A DNA stretch of 64,000 nucleotides from Gentiana macrophylla (GCA_026214975.1 JAOBSW010000975.1:1-64000); one strand, 5' to 3'. Positions 45,013 through 57,184 are shown, counted from the stretch's first letter. Made by a program: numbers and translations. The notes: generated by a model not told the origin, from the sequence alone.

Positions 45013-46097
45013 ACCTCGTCACAGTTTTGACATGTGACTTGATTATACTGCCCATAGTCATGAACAACATTCACTTGATAAGGAGCAGGGGGATTGAACT
45101 GACACTGGTCATTCATATGGCGCCATCGGACGGCGATTTTCACGAGTCTGTAACTTGAGGGTTACGTGGAAAGAAAAGTTTGATTTATCGGATTTGAAAT
45201 TTGAGATGCTGCCATCTGCTTTTGCAGCATGGCGATCAAACTTTGCATGTTTACCTCCTCTACCTTAGGAGGAGGAGGTGCTTGAATAGCCTGATAGGAT
45301 GGAGCATAGTTATACTTATCAATGTCCTCGAACAATGCCCATCCTCTTCAGTGTTTTTCTAAACGCCCACCAGATGAACTATTGACCATGCCTTTTGTAA
45401 GCTCGGTCAATCCACTAAAGAATGTGTTGACTTGCCTTTGCAGTGGCAAGCCGTGGTGGGGACACTTCCTCAGAAGAGACTTGAATCTTCTCCAGCAATC
45501 GAAAAAGGACTCATTCTCTTTCTGATAGAAAGTGAAAATCTCGTTCAAACACTGGGCTGTTTTCGAAGGTGGAAAGTATTGACTCAAGAACTCCTTTTCG
45601 AGTTCCGCCCAAGTGGTGATTGATTCAGAGGGAAGAGAAGTATACCACTCCTTCGCTTCTCCCTTTAGAGAAAATGGAAAGAGTTTCAGTCTGATTGCAT
45701 CCTCACTTACTCCTTGGATGCGTGTGGTACCGCATATCTCCAAGAATGTATGCAAGTGAGTGTGTGGATTCTCGGACCGATAACCATGAAAAATAGATGC
45801 ATCTTTGCATCATTTGAATGAGGCCAGGCCTTAGCTCAAAGTTACGTGCGTTGATGCATTTGGAATAACAATAGCCGGGTTGGATTGTGACGCGCCAGGC
45901 ATGGCGTAGTCCGCCAACGACGTCTATTATTAGCGACCATTATCACAAAATCGGTGATTTCTTTGGCTAGGTGATCCTCAAGATCTTGCTCGGCTCTTCT
46001 TCCGAGAACATGAGCGGAGAATCCGCTGTTTGGCGGACTACGGTTCGCTCGGGAGTCAGGTGTATAGTAACGGTCCCTTTTGACTCCGAGTTTGCAT
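45013..46097 (-). pseudogene. gag: gag of B, N-terminal and capsid part
   Basis: Start at ATG 46097 (MQTRSQKGPL, as in A), early frameshift, then open 45348-45755 (135 codons): LKLFPFSLKGEAKEWYTSLP, WAELEKEFLSQYFPPSKTAQ, CWRRFKSLLRKCPHHGLPLQ and FFSGLTELTKGMVNSSSGG. The zinc-knuckle start CQNCDEVG is readable at about 45010-45033 and is cut by element F. Gag forms the particle and binds element RNA. Confidence 0.78.
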
Positions 46098-46656
46098 AAA
46101 CCGGACCAAAAACAAGTGCAAGCAACCTAAAGACTAAGAAATTAAAAGCCTAAACTCAAAATTAAAGCCTAAGAAAATAAAAGAAAAGGAAGAAAATAGG
46201 ATTATTAAGGAAAAAGGTGAAACAGACGGGCGTCCAAAGGTGTGGACGGGCGTCTGCCCAACTTTCAGACTGGACGGGCGTTTGGATGTCCAAACGCTCG
46301 TCTGGTCGACGCTTGTCTAAGTGGATGGAACAGAACAGGATTGAAAATTTTCCAGCGGACGGGCGTCCAAGATCCTAGACGTCCATTCTATAGCGGGAAA
46401 ACTGGAACAGAAGCAGAAAATTGTAGAAAAGTAGCAGAAACGAAAGAATAGAAACAGAAACAGAGAGAAGAGATAGAGGGAAGAACCGACAGGAAGAAAA
46501 ATCTAATACAAAGAAGACTTTAAACCCTAACTAAAAACCCTAATATCCTAATAACCTAAGCGATTATCAAGTAAAAACAGAAATTAAAAATAAAAACAAA
46601 CAGGAATTAAAACGGAAAAAACGAAAAAAAAAACAAAAACTAGACAACCGTCCGGT
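46098..46656 (-). other. Leader of B with dyad array
   Basis: Non-coding. GGACGGGCGTCC-type palindromes lie at about 46225-46395, equivalent to the A leader at 4345-4550. Confidence 0.65.
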
Positions 46657-46674
46657 TCCCCGGCAACGGCGCCA
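46657..46674 (-). other. Primer-binding site of B, tRNA-Asp type
   Basis: TCCCCGGCAACGGCGCCA on the plus strand, a perfect 18-base match to the tRNA-Asp 3' end, six bases from the LTR. Confidence 0.93.
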
Positions 46675-46680
46675 AAAACT

Positions 46681-48202
46681 TGTCACGGATTTTATTAACA
46701 CAAAGCAAACAAGTAATAATCCGGTTAACCTCAAGTATAAGGATCGTAGTAATAGTGGTTAATGCCGGGTCGATCTTACGGGAAACTGGCGATTGCTAAC
46801 CCTAGTTTTTGTCTAACCTAAACTATGTCACGAAACTAAACTAAACAGCAAATAAAACAAAACTAAACCGAAAATAAAACTAGACAGAGGATATAGTCCA
46901 AATCTAGGAAGAATACGGGTTGCGAACCTTTAACTAAACTAATCTAAGATGCAAATAAAAGTGAACTAACTAAACAAATTCAAGTTTTTAAGGATTTGAA
47001 TTAAATGTTTAACGAGCCAAACGAGGATTGATCCACCTATCCAGCAAGCATTGATTTCCTATCACGATTACATTGTGGTTTTTATCTAGGTTGTGATTCA
47101 CCTCATCTAACTATGAACCCTAATTCCTTAGAAAGTTCATCTATTAATCTATTATCTTCCAATGCAAGATTAACGCGTTTTCTAACCAAAGGTGTAAACT
47201 TTATGTTTATAATCTAGCAATTAAACCTATTAACTTCCGTTAAGATAGATTCAAATACTATTCCTATTCATGGCGATCTAAGGTTTATAGAGATTTCCAT
47301 CAACAATAAACAATCAACACAAGCATATCTTCTGACATAAGAGCAATTAAACATAATAAACATGAATAAAGAAACAACCTTTAATAAAAACTCACAGTAT
47401 AATAGATGAAAACGAAATCAACAATTGTTGGATGGCTTCACAATACTCGTTTGATGAAGTTTTTAGCTTCTGAACATCCTCAGCAACTCAAATTTGCAGA
47501 AACAGTGCATAAAAAGTAGCTAGTTTAATCTAGATCTAAAGTGCATAAAAGATGGAATAAAAGGAAGAAAAACGCAGCCTAAAGCCGCCCCTAGGTTTAG
47601 GGTTTCGAATAATGTGTATATTGTGTCTCATATGTGGAGAAAACAGCTGCTATAAATAGATTTTGAAGTCGGTTTGCCAAAGTCGGTCGACGGACGCTCG
47701 TCCGCTCTTGTGAACGCCCGTCCAGGTAGATCTGGACTGCTTCAGACGCCCGTTCAGACGGCGTCCAAACTCTCTGTATCAAAATCACTCCTCAAGACGC
47801 CCGTCTGCTTTATCAAACGCCCGTCCACTCTGGACGGGACACGACGCTGCTCGTTGACTTGATCAATTTTGATTTCTGATCTTTATCTCTTTTTTCTCTA
47901 AGTCATTCCTTCATTATCTCTTTTATCATCAATTAACTCGAACTTAATCAACTTTTGATAATCTCTTGAGCCTCAAACATGTATCTATAACACATAAAAA
48001 TATCACAAATTGTAATAATGTCCAAATAATCATAAAATCATATTAAAAGCACCAAAATCAACCAATTTTGCGAATAACTTATTTAAAACCTCATTTACTC
48101 AATATTTCCGTTAAACACTCGTTTCTTATGCAATTTAGTACAATTACAGGGGAAAATCTCATAGAATATAGCGTTATAAATCGTATAAATTCACCCTTAA
48201 CA
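46681..48202 (-). repeat. 5' LTR of element B
   Basis: 1522 bp, partner of 710-2230, TG...CA ends. TATTTATAG (minus) lies at about 47650-47660 with the dyad array at 47690-47850. Confidence 0.93.
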
Positions 48203-48207
48203 TACAT

Positions 48208-49038
48208 GTTCTGGGGCCTTAATGTAATATAATTGATTTTACATCAAGTTTGAGGAATCAAAACAAAGGTGCCATCAAAACTCACAACGGGACGTGATGG
48301 GAGGTAGGGCCCCGATAATATAATCATTTACCGTGAATTCATAACTCATCAATAATAATAAAAAAAATTTACTTTTTCTATTACGGTTTAATCCCAAGAA
48401 AATGTAGTATAGTATTATGAAAATGTAGTATAGTATTATGAAATGAAGTACTCTTTTTCAATGTATTTTCTCTTACAACTATATAATTGCATCTCTGTTC
48501 GTATGCTTACTTAGTTGTTATATTTTATAATGTAATAATGCTTAGTTGAGGAGAATTTTCTATTTTCATGGATACCACGTTAACTATAATATAATGGATT
48601 TGATAACGATTTTCCTCTTTTGCAAAGTCAATTGATATTTTACGAAGCGGTATATTTGAACGAATATGATGTATGATTATGCTTAGTCAATTATTTACTT
48701 TGACGCCATACCTACCACAATATAACGTTAATTTTAAGAAGTCTTGTAATCCAACTTTAATCGGTAAGATATCGAAGTCGGTTTTACTATATAAATGCGA
48801 ACAATATCGTATCTCACCGAGGAATCGATTAAGTATCTAAGCTAGCGTCACTCTAAGTATTGGGCAACACCATATTTAAGTTTGTTGACTTGATATATGC
48901 GTCTGAATCTGTCTTTCAAAGATGATATCTGAAGACTTAGCTGAATATATTCAGCTGAGATCAACACGTCTGTATACTCATATGAGAAGTTCTCAACTAA
49001 GGTCTGGTGACCACACTTGATCTAGTGATCACATCTGA
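48208..49038. other. Flanking DNA right of B, no gene seen
   Basis: AT-rich. From about 48900 it becomes related to 240-420 in inverted orientation (GTCTGAATCTG, TATATTCAGCTGAGAT). A short direct repeat, ATGAAAATGTAGTATAGTAT, lies at about 48400-48440. No reading frame is supported. Confidence 0.45.
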
Positions 49039-49197
49039 ATCTGGTGGTTTTTTTTTTTGGAACATCGAAAATATTTTATTAATCTTTTCGGTGTTCGAAA
49101 GTAAAAAAAACCCACAAGTTGGAAATTCTAGTAATCACGTCTGAAGTCCGACGTGTTCAAGCCTCGATCCGCTTTAAATCAGTTACATCTGGTGGTT
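49039..49197 (-). mobile_element. Short non-LTR retrotransposon tail (truncated LINE or SINE) with 11-bp TSD
   Basis: ATCTGGTGGTT occurs at 49039-49049 and 49187-49197. Between them lie 137 bp that on the minus strand end in GATGTTCC plus an A run of about 10. The A tail and an 11-bp duplication are the marks of target-primed insertion. It is too short to assign to a family. Confidence 0.6.
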
Positions 49198-49455
49198 CTC
49201 GCATTTCGTGAGAATCACATCCGAGGAAAACAATAAACAGTTGGACATATGACGTCTAGAGTTAAGTTCCCGAGGCTATAACTACCAAGAGTTATTGTAA
49301 CAACCAATGTAACTTTCTGTGCATAATACAAATTCCTCTTTATGTCCGTTGATTAGTCGGCGCATTGCTAGATACCACATTATCTGTGTTTTTTCTTGTT
49401 TTCAATCTTGTTTGATTGTTTTACTCGTATAATTGCTTCTGTTATATCTAAATTC

Positions 49456-50153
49456 TTATTGCGAATCTGTTAAAATACCATGAAGAAATACCAGATAAAG
49501 AAGAAGAGGGCTGAACAGATTTTCAAACCATAGCTCGGATAATTGCAAGAAATCAAGATAAAGATGAAGATAAATCTTCAAACAGAGAAGTAAAAGGTGA
49601 AGACACTTATCTTGATAAAGATGGAGCATGCTCGAAATCTTGAAGAGTCCTTGCACAATTGAATCCTTGAATCCTGGGACAGCAGCCGCAGTAGCACTAG
49701 CACCTGATCTGCAAGAAGGTGTTTGAATTTTTAGGGTTTTTGAATTAGGGATAATGAAGAGTTAATCTTGAAAAGTTTATCCTTTTATTTCTTTCTAGTA
49801 TGAATACAAGGCATTGTAATTGATTTTGAGATACAGCAATAAAATATCTTTTCTTCAGTTTCTTAAGCTTCTTTATGGCCAGAACAAGTAAACTCAAACA
49901 TACATTGATTGTCAGATGCATACTTTCCAACAAACAGTAGTTACTACAAGAACAACAAGGACATACTTAAGTTTTAAATCACAAACATAAGCATCTCTTG
50001 TATGAGTTATGTCTAATCCTTCTCCATTACCAACATAAATCTTATCAGTACCTTTATCTTTTTCTTTTGTAAAGAGATTACCTTCATCACGTGCCATGTG
50101 TGATGTTGCCCCAGTGTCTACATAGAAGGCTGGATCATTGTTTCCTGTTAAAG
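49456..50153 (-). pseudogene. Ty1/copia polyprotein remnant with protease motif
   Basis: Minus-strand frame (49912-50153) reading AFYVDTGATSHMARDEGNLF then KIYVGNGEGLDI, the D-T-G protease motif and following VGNG segment of copia Gag-Pol. Downstream (49456-49911) only weak, frameshifted pieces remain. Its N-terminal side is cut at 50153/50154 by the CACTA terminus, so the transposon inserted into this older element. Confidence 0.65.
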
Positions 50154-50459
50154 CACTACTACAATATATGTCTATTAAGACACTATATTTAGAAAATGCC
50201 CTATCAGAAATGTAATGGGGCGTTTGCCCAATCCCTGCGTTTTGCTACTTAATTAATAATTAGGACGTTCATAAACGCCTTATCATTACAGCTATTTTAT
50301 TTTCCGTATAATAAAAATGCAATATAACGGGTAAAAGGCCCGCCTTATCAATTTTCTCTAACTTTTTAACTTTTCATTCAGTAAAACACCCGCCTCCTCC
50401 ACAAATTAGCTAGGGCACCTTCATCTTCGGCACCCGTCTTCCAATTCCGTCTTCTACAC

Positions 50460-50546
50460 AAAATCAAACTCTTTCTTAGCAAACCTTGATAAAACCTGTG
50501 TCTTCCCAACTGCAGAATCCCCAATTGCTACAACCTTAAACGCAGT
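50460..50546 (-). pseudogene. Captured Rab-type small GTPase fragment
   Basis: Minus-strand frame of 29 codons containing FKVVAIGDSAVGKTQVLSRF, the P-loop (GDSAVGKT) and following helix of Rab GTPases, closest in style to plant RABA/Rab11. It is bounded by stops and has no switch regions after it, so it is only the N-terminal exon portion. It lies 300 bp inside the CACTA left end, the usual place for captured gene pieces. No function expected. Confidence 0.7.
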
Positions 50547-50699
50547 CTATCTTTTCATTATGCAACCCTTTCTTTTTGTCTTCACTTGCTTCTTCTCTCA
50601 TTTCCCTACCCTCCATTTCTCTTTAGCTCCCCCTCCAATTTTCGCACCATAATCCATCTTATAGCAATTACCAGCGGACTGAATCTTCACAGGTCCTGG

Positions 50700-50778
50700 T
50701 TTATTATTATTATTATTATTATTATTTTAATTTTATAAGTACAATTTTTAGATTGAAAATGTTGGCTTTGATTTGGTG
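50700..50778. other. CACTA interior left of element E
   Basis: Contains an ATT/TTA microsatellite (about 50700-50727). The sequence resumes at 58615 after E. Confidence 0.5.
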
Positions 50779-52203
50779 TGTTAAGGCCATATTTATATGA
50801 TTATTAAAGGTTTATTTCATTATTATTTTCCCCACATTTGCGTAATTTACATGAGAATTAAGGGTTTAAGTGTAATTATTTAATAAAGATGATTTTAAGA
50901 TGATTGTATGCAAAATTGATGATTTTAAGTGTTAATTTAATGGAATTATTATTATTTGGATTTTATTACATTTTTGCATTGTTTATTTATCATGTAGGTG
51001 TTGATTTTGAATGCTATAAGTGGATAAATGAAGCTCAAGTCGAATTATTCAAGATAGAGTTGGAATTGGCTCAAAGAAATTGGATAAAGATGATGAGATC
51101 CGATCTCTCGCCAGATTCAAGCGGGCGTCATCGATCTTGAACGAAGCGCCCATGGAGCGTTCATAGCGAACGGGCGGTCATTCAAGTGACGCAGCGTCCA
51201 GTGAGTCGAAACTAATACAGAGAGTTCGAGACGCTAGGTGAATCTGGCGCCCATCCTCCGTCAAGCATTATGGACGGGCGCCCATGTATTCAAGCGAGCG
51301 TCCGCCGCCGCTTTGCCTAAACCGACTTAATCTTCTATTTAAACGGCCGTCGCCCCAACCCTAAGGGCATCCATATTTTCTTCACATCAAAAAGAGAGCT
51401 GACCGCATCTTGGAGAGTTGAAGGCGGTCACTGAGCCTTGTGCTCGGGTGAACCGAGGTTAGATTAGGAGTCTTTTCGTTTCGTTTTTCTTTTCAAGGAT
51501 CAACCTTTGTACACAACCATGTGAGTTCTTTTAGATTTATTCAATCCCAGTTCTTCTTCATGATTTCAATTTATTTGTATCTTCTCTATGCGGTTTGTAT
51601 GGCTATGTGAATAAATTGAGGAATTAGTTCACGATAGATGTTTATAATACGGAAGTTGTGTAAACGTTAGATCACCATAGAAAGATAGGATTTTTTAATC
51701 GTTAATGATGACAAGTTAATCGATTAATTATCTAGGTTGTTAGATTCTAAAATACGAGAGTTAACTGAATCTACACCGAGTTTTGTATTGAAAATCAGTT
51801 TCAACTTACGAGAGAGTAGAGATTGATGAATTGGATTTACTAAGGAATTAGGAATCCGTAGCTTGAGAATAAATTCACTAAGGAATTAGGGGTTTATGTC
51901 TCGTGAAAAGGTGAAACCACAAATCGAATTAGAATCATGAGATTAACTAGGATTGAGATCACATAGGTTTGTATATTGGTTGTTTGATCCCATGTCTTTA
52001 GATTAGATTGTTTATTTTATTCCTTAGGTTAGATTGTTTGAATTATTTTTCTGTTTTTACGTTTTGTCTTCCGTTTCTTGAGTAGCAATTGAGAGAATTA
52101 GTGAGATTAGATCCTTCATCCCTTTTCCCTGTGGATCGACCCTGTACTTACCCTACTATGCTATCAACTACCCGATATTTGGTCGGTTAGGAGTTAGTTT
52201 GCA
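50779..52203 (+). repeat. 5' LTR of element E
   Basis: 1425 bp, TGTTAAGGCCATATT...GTTAGTTTGCA. TATTTAAA lies at 51336-51343, with GGACG/CGTCC-type dyads at about 51110-51305. TGTTAA follows directly in both LTR copies. Confidence 0.88.
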
Positions 52204-53680
52204 TGTTAAATCAGCAGAATCAGCAAGCCTCATCCTCCTTATCCTTCCATCTCACAAACTTTTCTTCCTTTTTCTTAGTCAGGGGTACAGCCTCCTGACT
52301 CTCCTTCCTTTCCTCTTCATCAGAATTATTTTCGTCCTCCGAAGAATTATCACTAAGCTCCTCATCGTTGCTTTCTTCGGCATGTGGTTTCTGATTTCCC
52401 CCTCCTGAACTCATGGCGTCAGGAGGGGCTACTCGTTTCCCGACATCTTGCCGGGTCCAGCCTTCTTACCACTTCTCAAAGTTACTTCGTTCAACTCCTC
52501 TTCTTGCCCATACTCCCACTGAGGTGTAATGGCAGTGCAAACATTCACATCAGCTTTCGGATTTCTCTCGGTATAACTCGGAAGTTTACCGTGAGGTCTG
52601 CTTGCTTTTGGTCCGCCATATCGACCAACTTGTCTCTCAATTGCTTTAACACTAGTAGACGAGTCTTCACCATGTCCACCACTCATCGAATTTGTGTTGA
52701 GGACACATGAGGTGGTATGATTATTGTTACGTGTTTGATTCCAGCCACCTTGAGGCCTTTGGGAGTTTCGAACGGCCTTTGATAGTTCGAGTTGAAAGAA
52801 TTCGAATTTGAAGGGCGGTGGTAACTTGGCTTGATTGAAGTTTTGTCTTTGAAATCCCGAGTAGTTACGGCTTTGATTAAAGTTTGGAAGGGTTGGTTTT
52901 GATTATTCATTAAATTTACTTCTTCCGTCATCTCCGTTCCTACCGCATTCCAAGATCGGAAGGTTGCGTCGAAGATTGGCCACCGCTTGCTTATCAATTC
53001 CATCGAGCAACCAACGACTTTGTATCGGGATTGCTTGCGCACCTTCTTTCTTAACAACATTGGTCTTCTTAGGAGTCGACCACATATTGTTCTTGGCGAT
53101 GGTCTCGACCACTCTCTGTGGCGATCTCATCACCTCCCCTAAGAAGGATCCATGAGTTGTGGAGTCAAGATAGTCTCTATTAGGTTGAGAGACTCCTCTG
53201 TAAAATAGTTCCAACAACTCATGTCTATCATATCCGTGATTGGGGCACTTTCTCATCAAAAGATTCAATCTCTCCCAAGCCTTGCCAACAGTCTCATCCT
53301 CCAACTGCTCAAACGTAGCTATTTCCCGTTTCATCTCCATAATCTTGCCTGGTGAAACCCACTTAAGAGCAAAGGCTCTTTTGACATCATTCCATGTATG
53401 GAGGGAATGATGTGCTAACGACTTAAACCATCTGCTTGCTTCACCTTTTAAAGCAAAAGGAAATAGCTTCAACTTTACGATCTCAGAATCAACACCAGGA
53501 TAATGGCCTGCTTCACAGATTTGTATGAATGTGGACAAGAAGTCGTGCGGGTCTTCTTGAGCAGTACCATGGAAAGAGCTATTCTGAACTAGAGCAACTA
53601 CTCCGTTCTTTAGATCAAAGTTCGCTCCTCCCATGTCAGGAGGACGAATAGGTCTATGCCCCTCGAGAAAATCTTGGTTT
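52204..53680 (-). pseudogene. gag: Inverted gag segment of E
   Basis: Minus-strand frame 52903-53634 (243 codons) with the gag core: IVKLKLFPFALKGEASRWFK, WNDVKRAFALKWVSPGKIME, EQLEDETVGKAWERLNLLMR and CPNHGYDRHELLELFYRGVS. The glutamine/asparagine-rich part and the linker (FVRWKDKEDEAC, 52220-52414) follow in order on the same strand. It faces the LTR end at 52204 and abuts plus-strand RNase H at about 53680, so it is an inversion with deletions at both junctions. No second PBS or LTR lies inside. Confidence 0.78.
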
Positions 53681-54300
53681 AGATATGGAGTGTAGGGAAG
53701 CTTTCAATTGTCTGAAAGACAAGCTTATCAGTGCCCCTATTTTAGTTGCACCTGACTGGACCAAGTCTTTCGAGTTGATGTGCGATGCCTCTAATTATGC
53801 CGTAGGCGCAGTTTTAGGTCAAAGAGTTGATAAAAGGTTCAGGCCCATTTATTATGCGAGCCGCACCTTGAACCCGGCTCAATGCAATTACACCTGGCGA
53901 GAAGGAATTCTTAGTTTGTTGTTTTTGCCATTGACAAGTTTAGAAGTTATCTTCAGGGTCTCAAGTTGTTGTTTGGACCGATCATGCGACCTACGCTACC
54001 TTATGGATAAAGCGGATGCCAAACCAAGGTTACTTAGATGGATTTTAATTCTACAAGAGTTTGACCTTGTGATTAAAGATAAGAAAGGTAGTGAGAATAT
54101 TGTGGTGATCATTTATCTCGCTTAGTAAATGAGGTGCGAGAAAATCACAATGATATAGGCATTGATTTTCCGGTCGAGCAATTGATGAAGCTTGAAACGG
54201 TTAGGCCGTGGTATGTCGACTACGTCAACTATTTAGCGAGTGGTCATTTAGAGGACATGACGTATCGAGGAGAAGAAAAGTTCTTTCGACCTTAAATATC
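53681..54300 (+). pseudogene. RNase H of E (broken)
   Basis: Begins inside the RT connection ([20 protein letters not shown]) and continues with [19 protein letters not shown] and [15 protein letters not shown]. It then shifts frame before [20 protein letters not shown]. The RT catalytic part is absent. Confidence 0.75.
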
Positions 54301-55775
54301 TCGTATGGGAAGATCCTTATTTGTTTGAGTGCAGAAAGGCGGGTTGCTTCGACGGTGTGTTCCCGAGCATGATCGGTGGGATATCCTAGAACAATGCCAC
54401 AGCCAGTCCTACCGGAGGTCACTATGGAACACCGAAGGCGGTTGCAAAGATTCTTCAATTTGGATTCTCTTGGCCGACTCTGTTTAAAGATGAGAAGCCT
54501 TTTGTAAAGGTTGTGATAGTGTGCGGACCGGACAGACAGAGTAGTAGGATGGAAATGCCACTTAAGCCCATTCTTGAATGCGAAGTTTTCGATGTATGGG
54601 GCATAGATTTTATGGGACCCTTTCCATCTTCATGTGGTAATAAGTATATATCCTATCTGTGTGGATTATGTTTCAAAGTGGGTCGAGGCCATAGCTACTC
54701 AAACTAATGATCACAAGGTTGTAAAGAAATTCTTGCAAAAGAATATCTTTACTAGATTCGGTCTGTCCGAGAGCACTCATTAGTGAGCGAAGGTACTCAT
54801 TTTTGCAATGCGCCGCTTGACAAGATCCTTGAGAAGTATGGTGTCAAACATAAGATTGGTACACCATATCATCCTCAAACTAGTGGCCAAGTCGAGGTAA
54901 GCAACCGAGCTTGAAAAGAATTTTGAGAAGACCGTGAACAATAATCGATCTAATTGGAGTCTTAAGTGGATGACGCGTTGTGGGCTTATCGATCGCATTT
55001 AAAACCCCGATGGGCACGTCACCCTTCCAAATGGTCTATGGCAAAGCTTGTCATTTTACTGTCGAACTTGAACACAGAGCTTTACGGGCAATTAAATTCT
55101 TAAATTTTGATAGCCAACTCTGTGGGGAGAAAAGGTTATTCTGATTGAACGAGCTCGATTTAATTCGGACTCCGTGCATACGAGAATGCTAAGCTTAGCA
55201 AGGAAAGAACGAAGATGCTCCATGACGCTAAGATCAAGGACCGAGAATTCAAAGTTGGTGAAATGGCTTTACTCTATAATACTAGACTTCACTGTTTCGG
55301 GTAAACTCAAGTCTAGGTGGTGCGGTCCCTTTGAGATTCTCGAGGTTAATCCAAGTGGAGTAATTACTTTGAGCGGGTATGGTAATCAAGCTTTTAAAGT
55401 GAATGGCCATCGACTTAAGAAATATTTTGGGCAACCAAAGGAAAAGCCTGAGATTCTTTATTTCCAAAGAAGAGATGAGAGTACAGATGTCTGATTTGTG
55501 AGGAGATTCCATCTTATTTCTTTGAGTCGGATGATGATGACGTTCTATATCCACCCGTAAGGTACCCTACGTTGAGACTTCGATCATACCACTATGTCTA
55601 TGCCTATCATCCGCAAGAACAAGAAGAAGAGAGTCGGTGTAGTTTGAGAGAGAAGTTTAATGATCTTATTGCGCACTTGACTTGTTGTTGTGGTGAAAAT
55701 CATTTCCGCCCCAATACTTCGATTACGATCATCGAGGTGGCGGCGGTTAAACCAAAGTGGCCCGATCCGGGTTGA
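54301..55775 (+). pseudogene. Integrase of E (broken)
   Basis: Core motif [20 protein letters not shown] at about 54579-54640, then frameshifts. The second Asp region lies near 54775, and [14 protein letters not shown] sequence near 54860. The C-terminal frame at 55174-55494 has KLKSRWCGPFEILEVNPSGV (GPF motif). A further frame ends at TGA 55773. Not functional as written. Confidence 0.72.
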
Positions 55776-55789
55776 TCTTTTGGAATCTG

Positions 55790-55835
55790 TGTCAAGCTAT
55801 TGACATTAAAAGAAGCTCTCCTGGAGGCAACCTAG
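55790..55835 (+). promoter_or_regulatory. AGGCA hairpin motif of E
   Basis: CTGG-AGGCAAC-CTAG at 55821-55835: four pairs including one G-U, with a weakly conserved upstream block (TGACATTAAAAGAAGCTC). Single copy directly after the pol stop. Confidence 0.55.
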
Positions 55836-57184
55836 TTTTCTTTATTCGTTTCTTTTCTTAGGTTGTTTTGTTTTATTGTTTTAGAAATAATACTTTAGTT
55901 GATTTTGTGTTCTTTGGTTATTCCTCCTACGTTCATTGTGAGTGTTTTGTGTTATGTGTCGCTCATATACCCGTGTACCCGAGATTATATGGTATGTCGA
56001 GTGTTGCGAGATACTTTTGAGCGAGTTCACAAGCTTTTATGTCCAGTGTTGTCTATTCGAGTTGTTGCGGTATGTTCATGCTCGGCCTGACCTCTCGCCA
56101 ACTTTCATCCGACAACCACCGTTGAAACCAGCTAAGTTTTCTTTCCTTTTATATTTGCACATTCTGAGGACATAATGTGATTTAAGTGTGGGGGGGTGTT
56201 TGGGTATGTTTTTATGCTATATCCTTTGAAATATGAGTAAAAAGTGAATGTTAAATTTTCCACTAAATTTAAAATTTTTTGTGAGTCTCGAGCATATAAT
56301 TGGAACTAGATGCTTGCTAGTTGTAGTTTTCTAACGATGATAGTATGTGACTTAGTGAGATAATTATAGCATGTTTTACTTTTATGGAGATAGTTTCGCT
56401 TTTTTTCACTCATGAAAGCCTTTGATTTTGAAGCATGACTTTTGAATTATATCCTTTCATTATTTTTAATGATTTATCTTAGGAAGGTCAGTATAGTTAC
56501 ACCTAAGTTAGACCGTGTACTGTGAATATCATAAAGTTTGAATGTGATAGGTGAGATGTAACTTATGACTTTGAAAAGTGAATGAATAAACTGAGTGAGC
56601 AATTATTAATAAATACGTCTGTCGGAAGCTGGTTAATGATTTGAGTGCGGTAGGGTATACCTCGTATGTCCTATACCACTATGATGACCAATAGCTCACG
56701 ACAGTCAGGAGAAGCTACCTTATGATTTGACTAAGGTAGGGTGTTATCACGAAACATCCTATTCTACTATGAGGGGTAAGAGCTTATTCTGATATGCGTC
56801 AAATTTGAAAATTTTGAAAAATGATGAGTAAGAATAAAGTGAAGTCTTTGTTATCATGGATCTTATACCCAGTAGAACCGCATGATATCTTTGTAGGGAT
56901 TATCCTCTTGAGTGCGTGGGAAGGCTTTGAGTGGAGTCACATTCTTTATCTGTACCTAGGATAGTCATTGGAATTTTTGAGAGGATATTTCTTTGAAAGG
57001 CTTGTTAAGATTGAGAACGGCTTGTCACACTTACACCGAATCTATCTCTGTGTTGGTATCATTTGCTATAGTTGTTGTATCTTTTGTTACGTGAGTTAGA
57101 GATCTATTTGGATTATTTATGAAGTTGAGCTATAGTTTTGATTGTTTTGTCCGAGGACGTACAAAAAGCTAAGTGTGGGGGTGT
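55836..57184 (+). ncRNA. 3' non-coding module of E: internal tract, paired hairpins, terminal tract
   Basis: Internal polypurine tract (TTTAAGTGTGGGGGGGTG) at 56181-56198. Hairpins at 56651-56673 (arms TAGGGTATA/TATGTCCTA) and 56737-56761 (arms TAGGGTGTT/AACATCCTA, loop ATCACGA), 63 nt apart. Terminal tract at about 57148-57184. There is no ORF3 or small ORF. Confidence 0.6.

Larger units (their letters stand above)
710..48202 (-). mobile_element. Element B: Athila-like Ty3/gypsy LTR retrotransposon carrying nested guests
   Basis: Minus-strand element bounded by two near-identical LTRs (710-2230 and 46681-48202) and a perfect TACAT duplication. Read on the minus strand from the right: 5' LTR, tRNA-Asp PBS (46657-46674), leader, gag, PR, RT, RNase H, IN, small ORF, ORF3, polypurine tracts, 3' LTR. 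Subtracting guests A, C and F with their 5-bp duplications leaves about 14.4 kb, the same size as related element A. Gag is split by F, ORF3 by C, and the 3' non-coding region by A. B is the oldest member of this nest. The high LTR similarity suggests that even B is fairly young. Confidence 0.92.

Noticed and set aside
49745..49933. 62-codon minus-strand frame near the copia remnant
   Set aside because: Frame is inconsistent with the protease frame and shows no copia motif.
52204..53680. Separate minus-strand element inside E
   Set aside because: No LTR, PBS, polypurine tract or target duplication bounds the segment, so an inversion is simpler.
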